Origin: Amycolatopsis iheyensis
GTDB taxonomy: Bacteria > Actinomycetota > Actinomycetes > Mycobacteriales > Pseudonocardiaceae
Assembly: GCF_024703995.1 (NCBI RefSeq)
Contig: NZ_JAMXQV010000018.1
Coordinates: 124,001 to 188,000, forward strand
Direction of reading: 5' to 3'
DNA length: 64,000 nt
The position numbers and the translations under genes are program-made. Under the pieces are notes generated by a model. That model did no database searches, had not been told where the DNA came from, and worked only from the letters and a program-made list of their open reading frames with translations. Each line of letters opens with the position of its first letter. Position 1 is the stretch's first letter. Shown here in pieces: positions 16,524-23,039 of the stretch.

Positions 16524-17918
16524 ATGACCACAACCGCACCGCCACGCGCCAGGGCGCGCTGGCTCGCTCTCGGCGCGCTGGGCCTGGCCCAGCTGATGGT
16601 CGTGCTCGACACGACGGTCGTGAACATCGCCCTGCCGTCGGCCCAGCACGCGCTGGGCATGTCCGACACCGGCCGCCAGTGGACGATTTCGGCGTACACG
16701 CTGGCGTTCGGCGGCCTGCTGCTGCTCGGCGGCCGGCTCGCCGACCGGGTCGGCCGGCGCACGACGCTACTGATCGGCGTCGTGGGGTTCGCGCTGGCGT
16801 CCGCGGCGGGTGGCGCGGCGCCGACGTCCGCCTGGCTGATCGGCGCGCGGGCCGCGCAGGGGGTGTTCGCCGCACTGCTCGCGCCGTCGACGATGGCCCT
16901 GCTGACGCTCACCTTCACCGACCCGCGCGAGCGCGCCAAGGCGTTCGGAATCTTCAGCGCGATCATGCTGTCCGGCTCCGCACTCGGGCTCACCGTGGGC
17001 GGCGCGCTGACCGAGTTCCTCGACTGGCGCTGGAGCCTGTACGTCAACATCCCGATCGCCGTGCTGGCCGGGCTCGGCGCCTGGTTCGCGGTGCCCGCCG
17101 TCGCCGGCCACCGCGACACCCGGCTGGACTGGACCAGTGCGGTGCTCAGCTGCGGCGGGATCGTGCTGCTGGTGCACGCGCTGTCCGAAGTGGCCACTCA
17201 GGGGTTTTCCTTGCCAGTGCTGGTTTTCCTCGCGGTTTCGGCGGCGCTGCTCGCGTTGTTCGTGCGCCGGCAGGCCCGGCGCCCGCACCCGCTGCTGCCG
17301 CTCTCGGTCGTGCGGAACCGGGCGCGCGCCGTCGCTTACCTGACCGTCGCGGTCGCGTCGTTCGGCGCGTTCGGGATGTTCCTGTTCCTGACCTACCAGC
17401 TGCAGGCGGTCATGGGCTACGGCGCGCTGGCCGCGGCGCTGGCGTTCCTGCCGACGTTGGCGGCGAACATGCTGACGTCGACGCAGGTGTCCGGCCGGCT
17501 GCTGCCGCACGTCGGCCCGCGGCCGCTGCTGGCGGGCGGCCTGGCCCTGCTCGCCGGCGGGTTGCTGCTGGCGACGCGGCTGACGCCGGACGCGTCGTAC
17601 GCCGCGGTGATCCTGCCGATGCAGCTGCTGCTGGGCGTCGGGGCCGGGCTGTGCATGCCGGTGGTGCTGAACGTCGCGACCCGAGACGTCGGCGCGCGGG
17701 ACGCGGGCGCGGCATCGGCGTTCGTGACGACGTCACAGCAGGTGGGCGCGTCGCTGGGCACGGCGACGCTGAACACGATCGCCACTGCCGCTTCGGCAGG
17801 CCTCGCCACCCCCGCGGCGATCGTCCACGGCTACACGACGGCGGCGGCCTGGGCGGCCGGCCTCGTCGGTCTCGCTTCGCTCACCGCGCTGCTGGTCCTC
17901 CCCCGCGGCACCCGCTGA
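16524..17918 (+). CDS. MFS drug exporter, DHA2 (14-TM) family
   Basis: A 464-residue integral membrane proton antiporter. It begins with the DHA2 signature LDTTVVNIALPSAQ in TM1, GGRLADRVGRR in loop 2-3, and motif C-like GLTVGGALTEF in TM5. About 14 hydrophobic segments fit the EmrB/QacA class. Start ATG 16524 follows GGGGG-type purines with short spacing. It is divergent from its likely repressor. Substrate unknown; a cationic or antibiotic compound is typical. Confidence 0.92.
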   Translation: MTTTAPPRARARWLALGALGLAQLMVVLDTTVVNIALPSAQHALGMSDTGRQWTISAYTLAFGGLLLLGGRLADRVGRRTTLLIGVVGFALASAAGGAAPTSAWLIGARAAQGVFAALLAPSTMALLTLTFTDPRERAKAFGIFSAIMLSGSALGLTVGGALTEFLDWRWSLYVNIPIAVLAGLGAWFAVPAVAGHRDTRLDWTSAVLSCGGIVLLVHALSEVATQGFSLPVLVFLAVSAALLALFVRRQARRPHPLLPLSVVRNRARAVAYLTVAVASFGAFGMFLFLTYQLQAVMGYGALAAALAFLPTLAANMLTSTQVSGRLLPHVGPRPLLAGGLALLAGGLLLATRLTPDASYAAVILPMQLLLGVGAGLCMPVVLNVATRDVGARDAGAASAFVTTSQQVGASLGTATLNTIATAASAGLATPAAIVHGYTTAAAWAAGLVGLASLTALLVLPRGTR

Positions 17919-17923
17919 ACCTG

Positions 17924-18050
17924 AGCGCCCCAATGTGGCGTTGGGTGCGTCCAACGCACCCAATGTGGCGTTGGGGGGGGGGGGCGGCCCCCCCCCCCCC
18001 CAGGGGGGGGGGGGGGGCCCCCCCCCCCCCCCACGCCACATTGGGGCGCT
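17924..18050. repeat. Nested palindrome with long G and C homopolymers
   Basis: Outer arms are perfect 17-mers: 17924-17940 and 18034-18050 (word AGCGCCCCAATGTGGCG and complement). Inside the left arm the 17-base word CCCAATGTGGCGTTGGG occurs twice (17929-17945, 17959-17975), with a 9-bp hairpin TTGGGTGCG/CGCACCCAA between. The centre (17973-18032) is almost pure runs: G12, C14, G15, C15. It lies between convergent genes. The runs may be real or an assembly artefact. Confidence 0.8.
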
Positions 18051-18060
18051 TGAGACCAGG

Positions 18061-19074
18061 TCAGGCTGCGGCGACGCCCTGGGGGCCGCGTGCGGTGTGC
18101 GTGACGTGGCCGCCGCGCTCGGCGACCCAGGCCAGCGCCGCGTCGGCCCGCTCGCCGCGGACGCCCAGGCGGAAGCGGCCCACCGGGGTGTCGCCGATCC
18201 GGGTCAGGCCGCCGCCGATGGTGGCGAACTCGACGTCGAAGCGGCCCGCGGCCTCGGGCAGCAGCGCGCCGACCGACGCGAAGCCGACCAGCACGACGTC
18301 GGCCGAGCGGTCGTAGCGCGAGGTCTGGGCGCGCGTCGTCTCGATGGCCGGCAGCAGCGACTGCGCGGTGCGGCTGGCCGGGTCCGAGATCAGGTCGAGG
18401 ACCGTGCCGCGCTCGACGACCGTGCCGTCTTCGAGCACCGCGATGTCGTCGCAGACCCGGCGGACCACGCCGGCGTCCGGCGTCGTGACGACGACCGTGG
18501 TGCCGAGCTCGGAGCGGGCACGGTCGAGCACGGTGAGCACCGCGCCGGCCTCCTCCGGGTCGATGCCGGCGGTCGGGTCGTCGGCGAGCAGCACCGCGGG
18601 GGCCGCCGCCAGCGCCTTCGCGACCGCGACGCGGCGGAGCTGACCGGCGGACAGCTCGCCGGGGCGCTGGGCCGCACGCTGCGTCAGGCCGACGAGGTCG
18701 AGCAGCGAGCCGACCCGGCTGCGGCGCTGCGGGCCGTCGACACCGAGCTGCTCGAGCGGGGAAGCGATGTTGCCGGCGATGGTGCGCTCGGCGATCAGCT
18801 CCGGCTTCGTCGAAACGACGCCGAGCTGACGGCGGATTTCGCGGAGGCGGCGGCCGTCGAGCGTGCCGGTGTTGAGGCCGTCGAGGCGGACGACGCCGCG
18901 GTCGGGGCGCTCCTGCAGGGCGATGCAACGGGCGAGGACGGACTTGCCGGAGCCGGCGGGGCCGACCACGCCGAAGAGCGAGCCCGCCTGGACGTCGACG
19001 CTCACGTCGCGCAGGGCGAGGACCGAATTTCCGTTGGTGGCAAAGGATTTGGACAGGTTTTCGACGGTGATCAC
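18061..19074 (-). CDS. MetN-like ABC ATPase with degenerate catalytic motifs
   Basis: A 337-residue protein arranged like the methionine importer ATPase MetN: ABC domain (1-240), then a C-terminal ligand-sensing-like domain (about 255-330). Walker A is intact (GPAGSGKS, 38-45). The Q-loop Gln is Thr (near 89), the signature is LSAGQ (141-145), the Walker B catalytic Glu is Asp (LLADD, 162-166), and the H-loop His is Thr (near 198). No permease or binding protein is adjacent. GTG 19074 has GGAG five bases upstream. A SAM-I riboswitch, leader peptide and terminator precede it, so it belongs to the methionine/sulfur regulon even if it may not hydrolyse ATP normally. Confidence 0.82.
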   Translation of the reverse strand: MITVENLSKSFATNGNSVLALRDVSVDVQAGSLFGVVGPAGSGKSVLARCIALQERPDRGVVRLDGLNTGTLDGRRLREIRRQLGVVSTKPELIAERTIAGNIASPLEQLGVDGPQRRSRVGSLLDLVGLTQRAAQRPGELSAGQLRRVAVAKALAAAPAVLLADDPTAGIDPEEAGAVLTVLDRARSELGTTVVVTTPDAGVVRRVCDDIAVLEDGTVVERGTVLDLISDPASRTAQSLLPAIETTRAQTSRYDRSADVVLVGFASVGALLPEAAGRFDVEFATIGGGLTRIGDTPVGRFRLGVRGERADAALAWVAERGGHVTHTARGPQGVAAA

Positions 19075-19083
19075 GAAGGCTCC

Positions 19084-19115
19084 AGAAAACGGGGCGCGCT
19101 CACTCGGAGGCGCCC
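19084..19115 (-). terminator. Attenuator-type terminator before the MetN-like gene
   Basis: On the minus strand GGGCGC (19115-19110) pairs with GCGCCC (19097-19092) and is followed by CGTTTTCT, directly before the GGAG of the MetN-like gene. The position, between leader peptide and gene, suits conditional termination. Confidence 0.45.
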
Positions 19116-19179
19116 GGCCGCGTACGAAGTCCGTCCTCAGTGGACGGTGCGTGAAGAAGAGGTGGACCGGCTGGCTAGC

Positions 19180-19272
19180 TCAGTGGGAGCGTCGACATGC
19201 GGTCACGGAGCGGCGGCCTTCGTCGACTACGCGACGCCTGGTCAGGAGCAGGGGGCGAGCTACCCTCTTCAT
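19180..19272 (-). CDS. Arg/Cys leader peptide downstream of the SAM riboswitch
   Basis: A 30-residue reading frame, MKRVARPLLLTRRRVVDEGR followed by ten more residues containing one Cys and ending RRSH. It resembles the short 'putative leader peptides' with an LTxRRxVD core and C-terminal Cys/Arg that precede sulfur-metabolism genes in actinomycetes. Its ribosome binding site GGAGG (19286-19282) lies nine bases upstream and forms part of the riboswitch P1 3' strand. A second ATG at 19288 opens a different 37-codon frame that looks less protein-like. Confidence 0.55.
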   Translation of the reverse strand: MKRVARPLLLTRRRVVDEGRRSVTACRRSH

Positions 19273-19281
19273 CGGAAACGG

Positions 19282-19369
19282 CCTCCATCGGTCCTGGCGG
19301 TAGCACCTGCCCTGCGGAGGGTGGTTGCTGCGACTTCGGCGAGCCAGGTCTCTCAGTCGCTCGGGATGG
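19282..19369 (-). ncRNA. SAM-I (S box) riboswitch
   Basis: Read on the minus strand, the element has P1 CCATC (19369-19365) with GATGG (19289-19285), P2 GCGACT paired with AGTCGC, the conserved GAGAGACCTGGCTCG and GCAGCAACC segments, a P3 hairpin in CCCTCCGCAGGGC, and AGGTGCTACCGCC before P4/P1. These match the SAM-I consensus. The P1 3' strand runs into GGAGG, the ribosome binding site of the leader peptide, so ligand binding could hide it. Confidence 0.82.
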
Positions 19370-19378
19370 ACGCTTTCG

Positions 19379-19408
19379 AGTAAAGCCGATCCCGGCGAGC
19401 GAAAGCAA
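19379..19408 (-). promoter_or_regulatory. Promoter of the SAM-riboswitch transcript
   Basis: On the minus strand TTGCTT (19408-19403) and TTTACT (19384-19379) are separated by 18 bases. Transcription would begin near 19372, just before riboswitch P1. Confidence 0.5.
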
Positions 19409-19499
19409 GCCTGTTGGCCCAGATCACACGAGTGGAGGTGTCCGGATGGCGGGATGGACGTCCGGGGCGGGTATTTTTCCCGCCTCTACTGTGGACCCG
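19409..19499. other. Gap upstream of the SAM-riboswitch promoter
   Basis: No gene seen. It contains a GGCGGG/CCCGCC hairpin with a TATTTTT loop at 19466-19484, just after the rsmA stop, which could weakly terminate rsmA, although there is no T-run following the stem on that strand. Confidence 0.3.
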
Positions 19500-20336
19500 C
19501 TAACGCGCGGCGGCGATCCGCGCGAAGTCGTGCACGCCGAGCTGCTCACCTCGGGTCTTCGGGTCGATCCCGGCGGCCGTGAGCAGCTCACCGGCACGTT
19601 CGGCGGAGCCCGCCCAGCCCGCGAGCGCGGCGCGGAGGGTCTTCCTGCGCTGTGAGAAGGCGGCGTCGACGAGTCCGAAGAGGCGCTCGCGGTCGCCTTC
19701 GGGCGAGGTGGCCCCGCGTTCGAAGGCGACGAGCGCGGAATCGACGTTGGGCACCGGCCAGAACACCGAGCGTGGCACGGCGGCCACCTTGCGTGCCGGG
19801 CCGTACCAGGCGAGCTTGACGCTGGGCACGCCGTAGATCCGGCTGCCCGGGCCGGCGGCCATCCGATCGGCGACCTCGGTCTGCACCATGACGAGGCCGG
19901 ACTTCAGGGAGGGAACCTCGGCGAGCAGGTGCAGGACGACCGGCACGGCGACGTTGTAGGGCAGGTTGGCGACGAGCGCGGTCGGCTGCGGCAGTTGGTC
20001 GTTCGTGACGCGCATGGCGTCGGCCTCGAGGACGGTCAGCCGCTCGGCGGCCTCGGCCCCGCGCTCACCCACGGTCTTCGGCAGCCGCTCGGCGAGCTTG
20101 GGATCGATCTCGACGGCCACGACGTCGGCACCGGTGGCGAGCAGCCCGAGGGTCAGCGACCCGAGCCCGGGCCCGACCTCGAGCACGACGTCGCCCGCAC
20201 CGACACCGGCGAGTTCGACGATCCGCCGCACGGTGTTGGGATCGTGCACGAAGTTCTGCCCGAGCTTTTTGGTCGGCCGCACGTCCAGCTCGGCCGCCAG
20301 CGCCCGGATCTCGGCCGGTCCCAGCAGTTCAACCAC
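19500..20336 (-). CDS. rsmA: 16S rRNA dimethyladenosine transferase RsmA/KsgA
   Basis: Dimethylates two adjacent adenines near the 3' end of 16S rRNA. The 278-residue protein has KKLGQNFVHD near residue 24, the SAM motif LEVGPGLGSLT, VEIDPKLAERL, the catalytic NLPYN, and PNVDSALVAF in the second half. It starts at GTG 20336. It follows rpfB and a repeat block on the same strand, as in the rpfB-ksgA-ispE cluster of mycobacteria, but the repeat and terminator suggest it has its own promoter. Confidence 0.97.
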   Translation of the reverse strand: MVELLGPAEIRALAAELDVRPTKKLGQNFVHDPNTVRRIVELAGVGAGDVVLEVGPGLGSLTLGLLATGADVVAVEIDPKLAERLPKTVGERGAEAAERLTVLEADAMRVTNDQLPQPTALVANLPYNVAVPVVLHLLAEVPSLKSGLVMVQTEVADRMAAGPGSRIYGVPSVKLAWYGPARKVAAVPRSVFWPVPNVDSALVAFERGATSPEGDRERLFGLVDAAFSQRRKTLRAALAGWAGSAERAGELLTAAGIDPKTRGEQLGVHDFARIAAAR

Positions 20337-20355
20337 CGGACGAGCCTACCGGCGG

Positions 20356-20505
20356 GGCATCACCCGTGATTGAGCAGGCATCACGTGTGATTGGAGGGGC
20401 ATCACTCGTGATTGGGAGGTCGACACGGCTAGACCGGCCGCCCTCCGCCGTGTCGACCCTTCAATCACGCGTGTCGGCTGTCCGATCACGCGTGTCGGCT
20501 CTTTG
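20356..20505. repeat. Tandem-word nested palindrome between rpfB and rsmA
   Basis: Three direct 21-base units at 20356-20376, 20377-20397 and 20398-20418 share GGCATCAC-N2-GTGATTG. A perfect 12-bp inverted repeat follows (GGTCGACACGGC 20418-20429 with GCCGTGTCGACC 20447-20458). Then come two 21-base units at 20464-20484 and 20485-20505 with ATCACGCGTGTCGGCT. The right units carry the reverse complement of the left core (CAATCACG-N-GTG), so the block is an inverted array of a repeated word. Confidence 0.85.
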
Positions 20506-20514
20506 CGCACGCGA

Positions 20515-20547
20515 AACGGCCCCCGTCCGAGCTGGACGGGGGCCGTT
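20515..20547 (-). terminator. Terminator hairpin of rpfB
   Basis: A perfect 14-bp stem, AACGGCCCCCGTCC (20515-20528) with its complement at 20534-20547, and loop GAGCT, starting 11 bases after the rpfB stop. On the minus strand it is followed by TCGCGTGCGC rather than a T-run. Confidence 0.75.
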
Positions 20548-20557
20548 CCGGGAAGAC

Positions 20558-21982
20558 TCAGGCCTTTTTGCCGCAGACCGGCCAGGCGCTGTAGCCGCCG
20601 CGGGCGTCGCGGACCTTCTCCGCGATCGCGATCTGCTGGGCCTTCGAGGCCTGGCTCGGGAGCGCCGCGTACTGGTCGCCGCCGTAGGCGTCCCACGTGC
20701 GCTTGTCGAACTGGAGGCCGCCGTAGTAGCCGTTGCCGGTGTTGGCGGCCCAGTTGCCGGTCGACTCGCACTGGGCGATGCGGTCCCACGCGGAGGTGTC
20801 GCCGATCGCCGGCTCGGCCGGCTTCTTGGTGCCGACGTGGATGATCTTCGGCTTGGCCTCGGTGATGACCTGCTCGGAGATGCTCTCCCGCGAGACCTCT
20901 TTGCCGTTCTTCTGCGTGACCTTGTAGGTCACCATCTTCTGGCCGGGCGTGCCCGGGTCCTCGACGCTGGTCTTGCCCTTTTCGAGGTTCGGGTCGTCGA
21001 CCTTCTGCTCGGGCGGGTCGATGGTCTCCTTCTGGACGACCGTCGAGACGCCGGTGCGGCTGATGTGCACCTCGGCGCCGTCGGTCAGCTTGACGTCCAG
21101 ACCACCCTCGGCGGCGTCCTCCGGGCCCAGGGTGAGCTTGTACTCGCCCAGGAACTCCTTCGTGGTGACCGCGGTCGTCTTGACCTGCTTCGGCGCGTTG
21201 GCGCCGTCGTACAGCGTGATGTTCTTGAGGGTCTTGATCTCGACCGTGGCGCCCTGCAGCGGCAGCTCGCCGTCCTTCGGCATCGACATCCACGTGCCAG
21301 GCTTGTCCATCCCGGCCATGCCGAGCTGGGTCAGCGCGTCGCCGAGGTGGGTCGCGCGGACCCAGGAGGTGTGCTCCGCGCCGTCGACGACCATCTTCAG
21401 CTGGCGGCCGCGCTCGAGCTTGATGACGCCGCCGTCGCCGACCTCCGCCTGCGGGGAGGGCGAGAGCGAGTCGTGCTCGCCGACGGACAGGCCCGCGTCC
21501 TCCAGCACCTCGCCGACGGTGTCGCCGAAGGAGTGGATGGTCTGCTGCTGACCGTCGACGTCGACGGTGACGCTCTTGTTCATCGCCAGCGCGGCCGCGC
21601 CGCCGCCGGCGACGCTGATCATGACGCTGAGGACGGCGCCCTTGAGGAAGCGGCGCTTCCAGACCTTGGTGGTCTGGCGGAGGCCCTCGTCCAGAGCCGC
21701 ACGACGCGCTTCGGGGGAAGCGGTGCGGTCCTCCTCGAGGCCGTCCGGGATGACGATCGGCGGCAGGTAGGTCGTCTCGGCGTTGATGAGGCGGATCAGC
21801 TCGTCGACGTCGACGTCGATCTCGGCCATCATCGCGTCGGCGTCGGGGCCGAGCGCGGCGAGGATGTCCTGCTGCGTGATGTTCGGATCGTCGGAGAAGT
21901 CGAGCTGGCCGTACGCGGTGTCCTCGAAATAACTGCGTTCGAGGACGGCGGAGCGCGCTCCAGCCTGTCTGCTACCTGTCAC
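20558..21982 (-). CDS. rpfB: Resuscitation-promoting factor, RpfB type
   Basis: A secreted or membrane-anchored muralytic enzyme that cleaves peptidoglycan and promotes resuscitation. The 474-residue layout is a 110-residue cytosolic N-terminus, one TM segment (about 113-134), three DUF348 repeats (about 138-290), a G5 domain (about 310-388) and the Rpf transglycosylase domain (395-474). The catalytic Glu406 is in IAQCESTGNW, and YYGGLQFDKRTWDAYGG is typical. A cytosolic extension this long before the TM is unusual compared with mycobacterial RpfB. The GTG start has AAAGGGA upstream. A CRP-like site lies 160 bases upstream. Confidence 0.95.
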   Translation of the reverse strand: MTGSRQAGARSAVLERSYFEDTAYGQLDFSDDPNITQQDILAALGPDADAMMAEIDVDVDELIRLINAETTYLPPIVIPDGLEEDRTASPEARRAALDEGLRQTTKVWKRRFLKGAVLSVMISVAGGGAAALAMNKSVTVDVDGQQQTIHSFGDTVGEVLEDAGLSVGEHDSLSPSPQAEVGDGGVIKLERGRQLKMVVDGAEHTSWVRATHLGDALTQLGMAGMDKPGTWMSMPKDGELPLQGATVEIKTLKNITLYDGANAPKQVKTTAVTTKEFLGEYKLTLGPEDAAEGGLDVKLTDGAEVHISRTGVSTVVQKETIDPPEQKVDDPNLEKGKTSVEDPGTPGQKMVTYKVTQKNGKEVSRESISEQVITEAKPKIIHVGTKKPAEPAIGDTSAWDRIAQCESTGNWAANTGNGYYGGLQFDKRTWDAYGGDQYAALPSQASKAQQIAIAEKVRDARGGYSAWPVCGKKA

Positions 21983-22090
21983 CGGGGATCGTTCCCTTTC
22001 ACGAGACGGCGGTCGGGGGCGCCGTCTCTACGACTGGGCGTGACGATCGGAAGCTGCTGAGCGCAGGCACCGACCGGCACGATCACGGGA

Positions 22091-22149
22091 CAGTAACGGG
22101 TCCCGCCGGGTTGCGCAAACACCCCCCGGAGTGTCGTGATCCCCGTCAC
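22091..22149 (-). promoter_or_regulatory. rpfB promoter with CRP-like site
   Basis: GTGATCCCCGTCAC (22136-22149) has perfect GTGA-N6-TCAC half sites. Downstream on the minus strand are TTGCGC (22118-22113) and TTACTG (22096-22091), spacing 16. The site would centre near -58, a class I activator position. CRP-family control of rpf genes is known in mycobacteria and streptomycetes; binding here is inference. Confidence 0.5.
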
Positions 22150-22192
22150 TCCATCAGGTGGCCGATCAAGGAACCCTGTTGTCGCAATGCGT

Positions 22193-23029
22193 TCAACCCG
22201 TTGTGACACTGGGGAGTCGGTAGATCCGCTCGGCAGTGGTCCGGACCGATTCGGCGACTTCGTGGACAGCTTCGCCCCTGAGCGCCGCGAGGTGACGGAC
22301 GGTGTAGGCAGCGCCGAACGGCTCGTTCGGCCGCCCACGGAACGGGTGGGGGGTCAGAAACGGCGCGTCGGTCTCGACGAGGTATCGGTCCGGCGGGCAG
22401 AGCCGCGCCGCCTCGTGGAGTCCCTTCGCGTTCTTGAACGTCACCGTGCCGGCGAAGGAAAGGACATACCCCGCGTCGAGGCAGCGGCGGGCTATTTCCG
22501 CGTCCCCGGAAAAACAATGGAAGATTACGGCATTCGGCGCACCCTCTTCGGCCAGAATGCGCAACACGTCCTCGTGGGCCTCGCGGTCGTGGATCATCAG
22601 CGGCTTGTCCAGCCGTTTCGCGAGGTCGATGTGCCAGCGGAACGCCTCCTGCTGGGCGTCGCGGGGCGAGTAGTCCCAGTAGTAGTCGAGGCCGGTCTCG
22701 CCGACCGCGACCACGCGCTCCTGACCCGCCAGGCGCTCCACTTCGGACTTCTCGGCCTCGCCGAACTCCTTGGTCCGGGTCGGGTGGATCGCCACGGCGG
22801 CCCAGACCCGCGGGTCCCACGTCGCGGCCTCGGCGGCCCAGCGGGCGGCGGCGAGGTCGTCGGCCACCGTGACGACGCGGGCGACGCCGGCCCGCTCGGC
22901 GCGGTCGACCACGGCCTTGACATCGGCCGCGGTGACCGCGCCGCACGCGTCGAGATGGGTGTGCGCGTCGACCACCGTCACCGGGAGCCGGTCCGGGACC
23001 GGCGGCAGCTCGCGCTTCTCGTCACCCAT
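22193..23029 (-). CDS. tatD: TatD-family metal-dependent deoxyribonuclease
   Basis: A TIM-barrel metallohydrolase of 278 residues with 3'-5' exonuclease or D-aminoacyl-tRNA deacylase-like activity reported in the family. Motifs are DAHTHLD near residue 21, AVGETGLDYYWDYS with the metal-binding Glu, IHDREAHED, FHCFSGD and LVETDAPFL near the C-terminus. The start codon ATG 23029 lies 10 bases after the metG stop, so metG-tatD is probably one transcript. It is followed on the same strand by rpfB. Confidence 0.95.
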   Translation of the reverse strand: MGDEKRELPPVPDRLPVTVVDAHTHLDACGAVTAADVKAVVDRAERAGVARVVTVADDLAAARWAAEAATWDPRVWAAVAIHPTRTKEFGEAEKSEVERLAGQERVVAVGETGLDYYWDYSPRDAQQEAFRWHIDLAKRLDKPLMIHDREAHEDVLRILAEEGAPNAVIFHCFSGDAEIARRCLDAGYVLSFAGTVTFKNAKGLHEAARLCPPDRYLVETDAPFLTPHPFRGRPNEPFGAAYTVRHLAALRGEAVHEVAESVRTTAERIYRLPSVTTG

Positions 23030-23039
23030 GCACTACTTC

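Noticed and set aside
19171..19190. Sequence GGCTAGCTCAGTGGGAGC resembles a tRNA D-arm
   Set aside because: No matching anticodon or T arm follows on the plus strand, and the minus strand here is the end of the leader peptide; coincidental similarity.
20356..20505. CRISPR array
   Set aside because: The units are contiguous, without spacers, are inverted across the centre, and no cas genes are present.
21983..22192. Possible c-di-AMP (ydaO) riboswitch before rpfB, as in other actinomycete rpf leaders
   Set aside because: The conserved ydaO core motifs are not seen; the region is explained better by a promoter with a CRP-like site.
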